Assembly (NCBI GenBank): GCA_944326565.1
Contig: CALVEL010000003.1
Location: 124,001-188,000 of the forward strand
Direction of reading: 5' to 3'
DNA: 64,000 bases
Source of the DNA: Candidatus Gastranaerophilales bacterium
GTDB lineage: Bacteria; Cyanobacteriota; Vampirovibrionia; Gastranaerophilales; Gastranaerophilaceae
Shown here piece after piece: positions 17,942-25,543 of this stretch (within the stretch, counting starts at the first letter, position 1; the number at the start of each line of letters is the position of its first letter). The position numbers and the translations under genes are program-made. Below the pieces are notes generated by a model that made no database searches, was not told the origin of the DNA, and saw only the letters and a list, made by a program, of their open reading frames with translations.

Positions 17942-18496
17942 ATGAAGAGTTCAACTATCAGAAGATCGAATTTATCTAAGGAAAAGATGGCTGTTTTGGA
18001 AGCTCTTTCAAAATACAGACAAGATAGTTACGATAACACACCGAACGTTTATGTAAGACCTAATAAAGAAAAAGAATTAGACGTTCTTTGGCAGAATTTT
18101 AAAATCAGCCAAAAATCTGAAAAATCTCCAAGCGTATATCTTGCAACAGGTTTTATCGCCGGAGCAATTTCGATGTTAATTTTAGTAGGTTTGGTAAATA
18201 TTTCATCTCACAATATATCAGCAAAAGATGAAAACCAAATCTTCAACCCTGGTCGTGCTAAAGTTCAAAGTGAAAAACTTAACTTAATCCCTGCAACGAC
18301 AGAAACAGCTGCAGTTGAAACTACAGGAGCATCTGAAGTATATACTGTACAAAACGGTGATACACTAGAGAGTATATTAATCAGATTTTACGGCGGATAC
18401 AGCCCTGAAAAAGCTAAAGCTGTTATGCAGGCAAACAATATGGCAAATCCAAACAAATTATCAATTGGTCAGAAATTAACAATTCCAATGAACTAA
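17942..18496 (+). CDS. Membrane-anchored LysM protein
   Basis: The 184-residue protein has a cytoplasmic basic N-terminus (1-60), one TM segment (about 65-86, VYLATGFIAGAISMLILVGLV) and a C-terminal LysM domain (about 135-183, VYTVQNGDTLESILIRFYGG ... LSIGQKLTIP) that would bind peptidoglycan. The topology is N-in. GAGG lies 6-7 nt upstream of the ATG. It is monocistronic, with a strong terminator. Confidence 0.85.
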   Translation: MKSSTIRRSNLSKEKMAVLEALSKYRQDSYDNTPNVYVRPNKEKELDVLWQNFKISQKSEKSPSVYLATGFIAGAISMLILVGLVNISSHNISAKDENQIFNPGRAKVQSEKLNLIPATTETAAVETTGASEVYTVQNGDTLESILIRFYGGYSPEKAKAVMQANNMANPNKLSIGQKLTIPMN

Positions 18497-18518
18497 TTGT
18501 TAAATACTAAAATTCAGA

Positions 18519-18555
18519 CAACAAGAGCAGGAATACATTCCTGCTCTTGTTTGTA
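18519..18555 (+). terminator. Terminator after the LysM gene
   Basis: ACAAGAGCAGGAA-TACA-TTCCTGCTCTTGT forms a 13-bp stem with a 4-nt loop followed by a short T-rich stretch. Confidence 0.8.
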
Positions 18556-18632
18556 TTAATTTAATTAAGTCAAATGATGACATTTTTAATAAAATTTCAG
18601 CGAACAAAACTACACCTACTAATATTCTATTC

Positions 18633-19370
18633 TTAATGCAGTTTTGTAAAGTAATCTTTTTCATTGATTGCTTTTATTGTACATCCAGCGCCATTCATAT
18701 TATTTGTTGATGTAGAAGAGCAGTATGCATCATTTGCATCATAATAATCTGTACCTTCTGCTCCCATTGGAAGTAAATTACCTTTATTGTCAATTTGGAA
18801 CATAAAAAGATCATGTCCTAATCGATTCGGATTTTTCAGATGTCCGTTTACATCTACTGAAATATACATTTTATTATTATTATATGGACCGTTATTTTCT
18901 AATAAGATAAGATTTCCATCGCTTAATACAAATTGACCGTCATCAAAGAAATTTAGATTGATATTATTTGTACCAGTAAAATTTTTATATACTTGAGAAT
19001 TTCTATCTGGATCATGATAATTGGGAATACAAGATGTAGAGGTACCAGAATGTCCCCAGCCACAGTCTTGGAGAACTTTCATATAATTGACTAATGTGGG
19101 TTTTAACTTTCTATCCCCAACATATTCAGGGGTAAGTCTTTCACCGTTTTGGGCATAATACATATTCAGCGCTTGACTTATCACTGAATAATTCTTCTTA
19201 AATGCTGTCTCTAGTTCCTTGTTCTTTTTGTTATTGATTAATGACGGCAGAGTCATCGCCGCAACTATTCCGATTATTCCTAAGGTTATCAAAACCTCTG
19301 CCATTGTAAATCCTATTTTTTTACCTGCTAGGAGCTTATTTTCGGGTGCCCCCCCCCCCCATAATTTCAA
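18633..19370 (-). CDS. Pilin/pseudopilin-like gene with poly-G leader (phase-variable candidate 1)
   Basis: The frame encoding the prepilin is open from a TTG at 19370 through GKKIG-FTMAEVLITLGIIG to the stop (245 codons). The natural start is probably the ATG at 19383 with AAGGAG 6 nt upstream, but the 12-G run at 19349-19360 puts that ATG out of frame and it reaches a TAA after 15 codons. Eleven or 14 G would restore a roughly 24-residue leader before the cleavage site. The mature part has Glu+5, several cysteines and the VDVNGHLKNPNRLGHDLF motif. No XRE gene is paired with it. Confidence 0.8.
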   Translation of the reverse strand: MKLWGGGAPENKLLAGKKIGFTMAEVLITLGIIGIVAAMTLPSLINNKKNKELETAFKKNYSVISQALNMYYAQNGERLTPEYVGDRKLKPTLVNYMKVLQDCGWGHSGTSTSCIPNYHDPDRNSQVYKNFTGTNNINLNFFDDGQFVLSDGNLILLENNGPYNNNKMYISVDVNGHLKNPNRLGHDLFMFQIDNKGNLLPMGAEGTDYYDANDAYCSSTSTNNMNGAGCTIKAINEKDYFTKLH

Positions 19371-19395
19371 TCATAGTCTGCATTTTCAGCTCCTT
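19270..19395. repeat. 126-bp 5' segment shared with the pilin gene at 24 kb (copy 1)
   Basis: From the ribosome site through the poly-G run into the first codons of the mature pilin, this segment matches 24707-24832 with about 12 mismatches by hand count and no length difference. The match is best (one mismatch over almost 60 nt) around the G-run. The mature regions then diverge. Confidence 0.8.
19349..19360. repeat. Homopolymer C12/G12 in a pilin leader (copy 1)
   Basis: Twelve consecutive C on the plus strand are G12 in the coding strand, immediately after the AT of an in-leader ATG. Slipped-strand mispairing at such tracts is the established mechanism of phase variation in Campylobacter, Neisseria and others. 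Confidence 0.85.
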
Positions 19396-19449
19396 CTCTG
19401 TTTTTTTATTACTCATTTATTCTAACAAATTATCATAAACATTGCAATA

Positions 19450-20679
19450 TTATAAATATTTTCTATCTTTCAATTCATCAGGCAAAAACTGCTGATAGAC
19501 TTCAGGTGCATCATGGCTGTAAATATAACCTATCCCAAAACCGTATTTTGAGGCATCTTTGTAATGAGCATCCCTCAAATGCATTGGAGGCGGAAAATCC
19601 TTACCGCTGTCGATATCTGCTAAAGCTTGATCTATAGCGCAAATTGCCTTATTATTTTTAGGAGCTTTAGCTACATAAATAACTGCAAGCGCTAAAGGTA
19701 TTCTACCTTCAGGCAGTCCTAAAAGTTCAACCGCCTTATAAGCATTCACTGCAACATTCATAGCGTTTGGATCAGCAAGCCCGACATCTTCAGCAGCGCA
19801 TACAATCAAACGTCTTGCAATAAATCTCGGATCCTCGCCTGCTGCAATCATTTTTGCAAGATAATATACAGCCGCATCAGGGTCAGACCCTCTCAAACTT
19901 TTTTGGAATGCAGATGCACAATCATAATGCTCCTGCTGAGAATATCTTGTGTTACGTTTTTGACAAATTTCCTCTATTATTGAAACTGTAAGATTTCGTC
20001 TATTATCTCTTAAATCACTTGCAAAATAGGCATTTTCAACAACATTCAGCGCATATCTTGCATCCCCCCGCGCAAGATTTACAATAAAATCCAAAACTCC
20101 GCTTTCACAGTCCATTGCGGTGTAATGTTTTGCAAGATACGCAAAACCTTTCTTAATAATAGTTTTCATACTCTCATCATCAATAGAATTAAGTCTTATA
20201 ACCTGCAATCTTGAAAGAAGTGCCGGAACTACCTGAAAAGAAGGATTTTCCGTAGTTGAACCTATCAAAAATAATGTCCCGTTTTCAAGATGCGGAAGCA
20301 GTGCATCTTGCTGGGTCTTAGAATATCTGTGAATTTCATCAATAAATAAAATTGTCTTTATACCGCTTCTCAAAGCGTTTTTAGCGCTTTCTACCGCGTC
20401 TTTTATATCCTTTACACCGGATGTTACAGCAGAAATTTCAATAAAATTTGCGTTTGTTTTTGTTGCAATTAACCTTGCAAGGGTTGTTTTGCCACACCCT
20501 GGAGTTCCCCATAAAATTATTGAAAATAATCTGTTTGTCTTTAACAAATTCAAAATAGGACTGTTTGGAGATACAACATTGCTCTGACCTAAAAACTCTT
20601 CCAAAGTCTTTGGTCTTAGAGTCTCAGCAAGAGGTATTTGCTTATTTTGATTTTCGAGTTCTGTAAATAGATTATTCAT
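19450..20679 (-). CDS. rarA: Replication-associated recombination protein A (AAA+ ATPase)
   Basis: RarA (MgsA) is a clamp-loader-like AAA+ ATPase acting at stalled replication forks. The 409-residue protein has LRPKTLEEFLGQ, Walker A GTPGCGKTTLA, Walker B LFIDEIHRYSKTQQDALLP, sensor 1 GSTTENPSF and the C-terminal helical tetramerisation region with LRGSDPDAAVYYLA and PEGRIPLALA. TAAAAT lies 6 nt before the ATG and no Shine-Dalgarno is seen, so it may be leaderless. It is divergent from the solute-binding gene, with the two promoters overlapping. Confidence 0.95.
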   Translation of the reverse strand: MNNLFTELENQNKQIPLAETLRPKTLEEFLGQSNVVSPNSPILNLLKTNRLFSIILWGTPGCGKTTLARLIATKTNANFIEISAVTSGVKDIKDAVESAKNALRSGIKTILFIDEIHRYSKTQQDALLPHLENGTLFLIGSTTENPSFQVVPALLSRLQVIRLNSIDDESMKTIIKKGFAYLAKHYTAMDCESGVLDFIVNLARGDARYALNVVENAYFASDLRDNRRNLTVSIIEEICQKRNTRYSQQEHYDCASAFQKSLRGSDPDAAVYYLAKMIAAGEDPRFIARRLIVCAAEDVGLADPNAMNVAVNAYKAVELLGLPEGRIPLALAVIYVAKAPKNNKAICAIDQALADIDSGKDFPPPMHLRDAHYKDASKYGFGIGYIYSHDAPEVYQQFLPDELKDRKYL

Positions 20680-20685
20680 AGTATA

Positions 20686-20691
20686 ATTTTA
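20686..20691 (-). promoter_or_regulatory. -10 box of leaderless rarA
   Basis: On the minus strand TAAAAT is separated from the rarA ATG by 6 nt (TATACT). No good -35 is visible. Confidence 0.4.
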
Positions 20692-20714
20692 TCATTAAAA
20701 TGAAAGGGCGTCTA

Positions 20715-21941
20715 ATGAAAAAGTTTTTATTGATTACAATTATTGTATTTTTAGTAATTCTAACTGCACCATACAGCAGTTTAAAAAATAAAAACACCTC
20801 AAAGTCTGAAGTTATATTTTGGACACTGCAAATGAATGATTTTTCCGATTATATGCAAAATGTAATCAAAGAATTTGAAACACAAAACCCCGATATAAAA
20901 ATAAAATGGATTGACGTGCCTTTTTCAGAAGGCGAAAAACGAACACTTGCATCAGTATTAAGCGATAATCCGCCTGATTTAATCAACCTTAACCCTGATT
21001 TTTCGGCAACACTTGCCCAAAAAGGTACTCTATATGAAATTCCGACAGATGCAGTTCATGAATTTAACGATGAAATTATAGACTCGCTGAAGTATAATAA
21101 TAAACTATATTCTATTCCTTGGTATGCGACTTCAGCCGTCACAATTTACAATAAGGATTTGATTAAAAAAGCAGGTATGAAAATCCCACAAACTTATGAA
21201 GAATTAAAACTTTCAGCTCCGATCGTACGCCAAAAAACAAACGCATACATTTTTTTACCTAATATAACCGAAAATGATACAATGCTAAAAATTTTGAATA
21301 AATATGGAATAAATTCTTACAAAAATATAAATTCTAAAAAGTCAGAAGAAGTTTTTGAATTGTTCAAAGAAATGTATCAGCAAACCCTAATCCCGAAAGA
21401 AAGTATTACTCAGACACACAGAGAAGCTCTTGAAAAATACATGTCAGGTAATATAGTCCTTTTTCAAGCCGGCGCAAATTTTCTTAATATGATAAAAGAA
21501 AATGCCCCATCTACTTATGCTATGACAGATGTAGCACCTCAACTGACAGGAGAACTCGGACAATACGACTTTTCCTTGATGAATTTTGTAATCCCGCTTC
21601 GTGCAAAGCATAAAAATGAAGCTTTAAAATTTGCATTGTTTTTGACAAACGAACAAAATCAGCTTGAGTTAGCTAAACTTACTAATGTCATATCTACAAA
21701 TAAAAAAGCACTCCAAAACGATTTTTATACAAAATATGATGAAAAAGATTTAATGTCTAAAGCTCGGGTTATAAGCGCAAAACAATTGAATAAAATTAAA
21801 CCTGCAATGAAATCAGAACGAAATCAAAAAGACATAAATAACATAATAAATACATCCGTTCAAGAAATATTGCTAAATAAAAATCAAACGGATGTAATAC
21901 TTGAAAAAGTTTCTAAAGACTGGCAAGAGTTAATTGACTAA
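20715..21941 (+). CDS. Orphan extracellular solute-binding protein (sugar ABC type)
   Basis: The start is set at 20715 (MKKFLLITIIVFLVILTAP) with AAAGGG 6 nt upstream; an ATG five codons earlier lies on that ribosome site. The 408-residue protein has a signal or anchor segment without a lipobox cysteine, then a family-1 (MalE/UgpB-like) fold: VIFWTLQMNDFSDYMQ, PPDLINLNPDFSATLAQKG, SIPWYATSAVTIYNKDLIKKAG and an ENEALKFALFLTN-like helix (KNEALKFALFLTN). It would bind a sugar or glycerol-phosphate in the periplasm. No permease or ATPase gene is adjacent. Its stop overlaps the stop of the convergent gene by 4 nt. Confidence 0.85.
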   Translation: MKKFLLITIIVFLVILTAPYSSLKNKNTSKSEVIFWTLQMNDFSDYMQNVIKEFETQNPDIKIKWIDVPFSEGEKRTLASVLSDNPPDLINLNPDFSATLAQKGTLYEIPTDAVHEFNDEIIDSLKYNNKLYSIPWYATSAVTIYNKDLIKKAGMKIPQTYEELKLSAPIVRQKTNAYIFLPNITENDTMLKILNKYGINSYKNINSKKSEEVFELFKEMYQQTLIPKESITQTHREALEKYMSGNIVLFQAGANFLNMIKENAPSTYAMTDVAPQLTGELGQYDFSLMNFVIPLRAKHKNEALKFALFLTNEQNQLELAKLTNVISTNKKALQNDFYTKYDEKDLMSKARVISAKQLNKIKPAMKSERNQKDINNIINTSVQEILLNKNQTDVILEKVSKDWQELID

Positions 21942-22435
21942 CATCTAAAATGTCTAAATCCTCTGCCGTTAGTTGTAATATTAATCTCGGTATATGACAT
22001 CGGGAAACCAACCATAGGCGCCATAGGCATTACAGGTCCGCCGCAAAAGCCCCCGCCAAATACGCTTGGTCCGCAGAAACCTCCACCATACCAGCCTCCG
22101 CCCCAGCAGCCGCCAAAAGGATTAAAAGCAGATGTAAGCATTGATGCACCTAACAAGCCCATTGTACCATTTCTATCAGCCTCATCTGTCCCATACCCTG
22201 CCAAAGCATTTGTCATATATCCTAAATAACTTCCGCCAAATCTGTCACCGCCGGTACATTCATAAATATCTTTTGCAACTATATTACGCACAGTACCATT
22301 TAATGCATGACGTCCAAAATTCATTATTGATGTGCCCCAATCAGCACCATCATTTTTTTCTTTCAAAGCATTGGCCGCACTGCCCAGCCATGCATTTACG
22401 TTACTCAAAATAAAATTTGTTTCGCTTAAACTCAT
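21938..22435 (-). CDS. Glycine/phenylalanine-rich protein of unknown function
   Basis: The 165-residue protein has an N-terminal helical half (1-85) with no signal peptide and a C-terminal low-complexity region with repeats such as GGGWYGGGFCG and FGGGFCGGP, rich in Gly, Phe, Cys, Met and Pro, ending RHFRC. Such regions suggest a structural or metal/ligand-binding surface, but no family is recognised. It converges with the solute-binding gene and is divergent from the 22608 gene across a 172-nt gap. Confidence 0.6.
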   Translation of the reverse strand: MSLSETNFILSNVNAWLGSAANALKEKNDGADWGTSIMNFGRHALNGTVRNIVAKDIYECTGGDRFGGSYLGYMTNALAGYGTDEADRNGTMGLLGASMLTSAFNPFGGCWGGGWYGGGFCGPSVFGGGFCGGPVMPMAPMVGFPMSYTEINITTNGRGFRHFRC

Positions 22436-22607
22436 AATTTATCTCTCAATTATATACCTTATATATATTAAAAATATTATTCCCAAATTATTGCTTTATT
22501 TTTAGAAAATTGTAAAGATATGTAAACAAACTTGTCTTAATTATTAAAGTTTAAAGCCAAAGTTACCGACTAATATACCAAGGAAATGTTACAAAGGGAT
22601 ACGTAAA

Positions 22608-23120
22608 ATGGCTCTGAATGTTTACAATCAAAACTACAAATTAGGCATAGATACTTCCGTTCTAAAACAAGTTTCAGCAGAAATTTTAAAAAGAGCGGAA
22701 GCAAAGAACAGCCAATACAATGTAAACAATTCATTCGGAAATGTTTTAAGAGCAACAGAATTGGGTGTTGATTTATACAAAGGAAATATTGACACCCAAG
22801 TTGCAAAACAAATCGCACTTAACAACAGTGGTTTACAAATTCAATTAAGCGAAACAGCTCAAAAAGCAATTAAATTTTTAAATTCACAAGCTGCACAAAA
22901 TGTTTCAAAAAATGTTGAAGGCAAAATGACAATTTCAGTAAACGAAGTTAACAGCCAAGTAAAAACAGAAACTACCCCCTTATTCAACAGCATCATAAGC
23001 AACAGCACAAGCAAAGATAAAAATGGTTCAAACCCTTTCTATCACGGTGAATTATTGATGCAAAACTCTAAAAAGAACGAAAAAACAGAAGATGCATTAA
23101 CAAAAAGCATTTTCGACTAA
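22608..23120 (+). CDS. Hypothetical soluble protein
   Basis: The 170-residue protein is rich in Asn, Gln and Ser, without signal peptide or TM segment. It contains a predicted helical middle (ETAQKAIKFLNSQAAQNVSKN) and a polar tail. No family is recognised. AAAGGG lies 9-10 nt before the ATG. It converges with the 23131 gene, with 10 nt between stops and no visible terminator. Confidence 0.55.
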   Translation: MALNVYNQNYKLGIDTSVLKQVSAEILKRAEAKNSQYNVNNSFGNVLRATELGVDLYKGNIDTQVAKQIALNNSGLQIQLSETAQKAIKFLNSQAAQNVSKNVEGKMTISVNEVNSQVKTETTPLFNSIISNSTSKDKNGSNPFYHGELLMQNSKKNEKTEDALTKSIFD

Positions 23121-23130
23121 ATAAACTAAC

Positions 23131-23514
23131 CTAATCAGGTTCAGCTATGTTAAAATCCATAGCATCAAACGATTTCTCAATATCGTCCTCGCGTTCATCT
23201 TTTTTTTGTCTATTTTGTTGATTATTTTTATTTTTTTCATCCTGCAAAAGTTGTTTTTTCTTAGAATTAATGACATTAGCCACGTTCATCATTGCAAGAG
23301 AATTCAAAGTAGCTCTAAGAACAGCACTTCTGTCCATGTATTTTTCAGACTCGTTTTGCTCTTCTTCTTCTTCACGTTTTTGTTGAGCAAAATATTCTCC
23401 GCCCTGTCCCATTTTATCGTCTTGAGTTCTGGCTGCAGTACCCGAAATATCACCGCTCTTAAAATTAAAAGAACCGCCTATCCCGAAAAATCCTGCTGAC
23501 CTGTTATCGACCAT
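23131..23514 (-). CDS. Hypothetical charged, coiled-coil-like protein
   Basis: The 127 residues show a glycine-rich start (AGFFGIGGSFNFKSG), a Glu/Lys-rich segment (QQKREEEEEQNESEKY), a helix (DRSAVLRATLNSLAMMNVANVI) and a basic-acidic tail with KKD/RED repeats. It is likely a helical, partly disordered cytoplasmic protein. No family or neighbours suggest a function. Confidence 0.5.
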   Translation of the reverse strand: MVDNRSAGFFGIGGSFNFKSGDISGTAARTQDDKMGQGGEYFAQQKREEEEEQNESEKYMDRSAVLRATLNSLAMMNVANVINSKKKQLLQDEKNKNNQQNRQKKDEREDDIEKSFDAMDFNIAEPD

Positions 23515-23668
23515 AATACTACCCTCGACACATTACCATTCATTTTTATACTACGTGTTTATTAGAGTATAGATGATTTAATGCTATATTAACTCATCTA
23601 AATAAATTATTTTGCTACAATATTAATAAAAATTTACAAAAAAATTTATAACCGAAAGAATACTAATA

Positions 23669-23677
23669 TGGTATAAT
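23669..23677 (+). promoter_or_regulatory. Extended -10 promoter of rnpB
   Basis: TGG-TATAAT is an extended -10 element ending 7-8 nt before the 5' strand of the RNase P P1 helix. No clear -35 hexamer lies 16-18 nt upstream. Confidence 0.6.
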
Positions 23678-23685
23678 TTAGTAAT

Positions 23686-24082
23686 AAAGCAGCCGGATAA
23701 TCGCGCATTGCGCCGGTAGTGCAATGTGAAAGCAAAGCACAGGAGACTGCAAGAATTTACAGTCGGCCGACAATGTGAGGAAAGTCCGTGCATCCAAGGA
23801 CAGATCGCCGGGGAAACCCCGGACGGCGTGAGCCGGTGGATAGGACCACAGAAAACATACTGCTAACGGCTAATTAGTACGAGCGATGGTGCAACGGCGA
23901 GGTAAGAGCTCACCGGCGATGTCGAGAGGCATCGGCCAGGCAACCCCCGATAGGATGCAAGATTAACTCGAAGGTTACAAAGGCTGTCCGCCCACTTCGG
24001 AAATATCGCTAGAGATTGTGAGTAATCACAATACCAGACAGATGATTATCTATAAACAGAACACGGCTTACGGGCTGCTTTA
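23686..24082 (+). ncRNA. rnpB: RNase P RNA (bacterial type A)
   Basis: This is the catalytic RNA of the tRNA 5'-processing ribozyme. The conserved block GAGGAAAGTCCGTGC lies near 23777, ACAGAAAACATAC follows in the middle, then AGGTAAGAGCTCACCGGC and GAGAGGCATCGGCCAGGCAACCCC, with the 3' conserved ACAGAACACGGCTTACGGGC. The 5' AAAGCAGCC pairs with 3' GGGCTGCTTT to close helix P1. The length is about 395 nt. The closing stem with its T-rich tail probably also terminates transcription. It ends about 20 nt before the 3' end of a convergent pilin gene. Confidence 0.95.
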
Positions 24083-24102
24083 TTTTTTAACATTTTAAAA
24101 TA

Positions 24103-24807
24103 TCATTTCAAAAGCCAGGATTGATAATAACAAGGCGGACGTTTGCAGTACCATTCCTGGGTTAGTACATCCTCATTTATATAAGGAATAACTTTTTTAT
24201 AATCTTTAGCATAATCTGCTCTAGTATTATTTATATCAGCAAATGTAAACATCCATCTGTCACGACCAAATCTGTTCGGATTTGAAAATCCGTTTGTGTC
24301 TACAAAAAATATGTTTTCATTATTACCAAATGTGCACCAGTTTTGTCCGCCACCATCTATAAAACAGGAAGCTGAACCTTCTTTAGGAACACCGTTTTCC
24401 ATGTCAATACCATCTGCTGAATTTCCTGTATTGCAAGCACCTCCACATATTGTATCACCTTTTTTCCAGCAACGGTCTATATCTTGAGAGCCACAATCTA
24501 GCATTAATTTGAATTTTGATTTTAATATGTTGAATTCTTCTTCTGTAGCGGGTATATCTCTCTTTTCTTTACGGGTAAACTCCTGATTTAGCAATGCTTC
24601 TTGGAATGCTTGAGATATTTCTGAATATACTTTTTTATATGCCGTTTTAAACTGTCTTTCCTGATAATTCTTTATTAGACCGGGTATAGTCATCGCGGCG
24701 ACTATCCCGATTATGCCTAAAGTTATCAAAACTTCTGCTAATGTAAATCCTATTTTTTTACCACTCAGGAGCTTATTTTCGGGTGCCCCCCCCCCCCAGA
24801 ATTTCAA
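24103..24807 (-). CDS. Pilin/pseudopilin-like gene with poly-G leader (phase-variable candidate 2)
   Basis: The open frame runs from a TTG at 24807 (234 codons) through GKKIG-FTLAEVLITLGIIG. The plausible start is the ATG at 24820, 6 nt after AAGGAG. With the 12 G present at 24786-24797 that ATG encodes only a 15-residue peptide (MQTMIEILGGGGTRK) before TAA; 11 or 14 G would fuse it in frame to the pilin. The mature protein has paired cysteines, VDTNGFSNPNRFGRD and the C-terminus PPCYYQSWLLK, and is a close paralogue of the XRE-linked pilin at 53976. Confidence 0.82.
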   Translation of the reverse strand: MKFWGGGAPENKLLSGKKIGFTLAEVLITLGIIGIVAAMTIPGLIKNYQERQFKTAYKKVYSEISQAFQEALLNQEFTRKEKRDIPATEEEFNILKSKFKLMLDCGSQDIDRCWKKGDTICGGACNTGNSADGIDMENGVPKEGSASCFIDGGGQNWCTFGNNENIFFVDTNGFSNPNRFGRDRWMFTFADINNTRADYAKDYKKVIPYINEDVLTQEWYCKRPPCYYQSWLLK

Positions 24808-24832
24808 TCATAGTCTGCATTCCCAGCTCCTT
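24707..24832. repeat. 126-bp 5' segment shared with the pilin gene at 19 kb (copy 2)
   Basis: This is the counterpart of 19270-19395, with the same strand, length and G-run length. It covers the ribosome site, leader codons and start of the N-terminal helix. Confidence 0.8.
24786..24797. repeat. Homopolymer C12/G12 in a pilin leader (copy 2)
   Basis: Twelve C on the plus strand correspond to G12 in the coding strand, placed between the ATG at 24820 and the prepilin cleavage motif. The tract has the same length as in copy 1. Confidence 0.85.
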
Positions 24833-24955
24833 ATATTTTATATTACTCTTTTATTATATCAATTATTTTTGGCTGTGACAAGTCTTTACCTTTGATGCAC
24901 CCTCAATATGTCAAAATGACACACACTATTTCTTATTAAAATTTAATCTACAACT

Positions 24956-25543
24956 TTATAAATCCAGATCAATTGCGCCTTGTCGAAATATTTTTATCTC
25001 GTCACCAAAAACCCCTGCAACAGTTGATTCTAAACCCTTTGCAAAATATCCGTAATCAGGGATTACCAAGTCAGCTAAATCTTTCATATTTTCAAGCGCC
25101 TGCTCATAAGTTTTGGCACTTGGCTGATGTGAAAGATTTGCACTTGTTGTTGCAAGAACATGGCCTGTAGCAATTTCACAAATTTCCTTGAACACTTCAT
25201 TATCAGGCACTCTTATACCTACTGTATTCATGCCTGAGGTTACAAAATCAGGAGTCTTAGAGCTTTTTTCCACAACAAGAGTTAAGGCACCAGGGAAATA
25301 TTTTTTTATAAGCAATGAAGCTGTTTTTGAAAGCGGTTGACGTACATACTCAAGCAGATTATAAGCTTCATTTGACATCAAAATCAGTGGTTTTTGGGCT
25401 TCACGATGTTTGATTTCGTAAATCTTTTTAACACCCTTTTCACTCTCCGGCAGACATCCTAACCCCCAGACTGTATCTGTTACATAAGCGATAACACCGC
25501 CATTATCTAAAACTTTTTTTATTTCTTCTCTATTTTTCAGCAT
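24956..25543 (-). CDS. tsaC: L-threonylcarbamoyladenylate synthase (Sua5/YrdC/TsaC family)
   Basis: The enzyme makes threonylcarbamoyl-AMP for the universal t6A37 modification of ANN-decoding tRNAs. The 195-residue protein carries the YrdC-domain features: GVIAYVTDTVWGLGCLP near the start, KHREAQKPLILM, KYFPGALTLV and the ATTSANLSHQPSAKTYEQA motif. The length fits TsaC without the extra Sua5 domain. Its start overlaps the 3' end of murJ by 14 nt, indicating translational coupling. Confidence 0.93.
   Translation of the reverse strand: MLKNREEIKKVLDNGGVIAYVTDTVWGLGCLPESEKGVKKIYEIKHREAQKPLILMSNEAYNLLEYVRQPLSKTASLLIKKYFPGALTLVVEKSSKTPDFVTSGMNTVGIRVPDNEVFKEICEIATGHVLATTSANLSHQPSAKTYEQALENMKDLADLVIPDYGYFAKGLESTVAGVFGDEIKIFRQGAIDLDL

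Noticed and set aside
19349-19360. Poly-C run as a sequencing or assembly artefact
   Set aside because: Not excluded for exact length, but a long tract at the same place in two separate genes with the same flanks argues for a real element.
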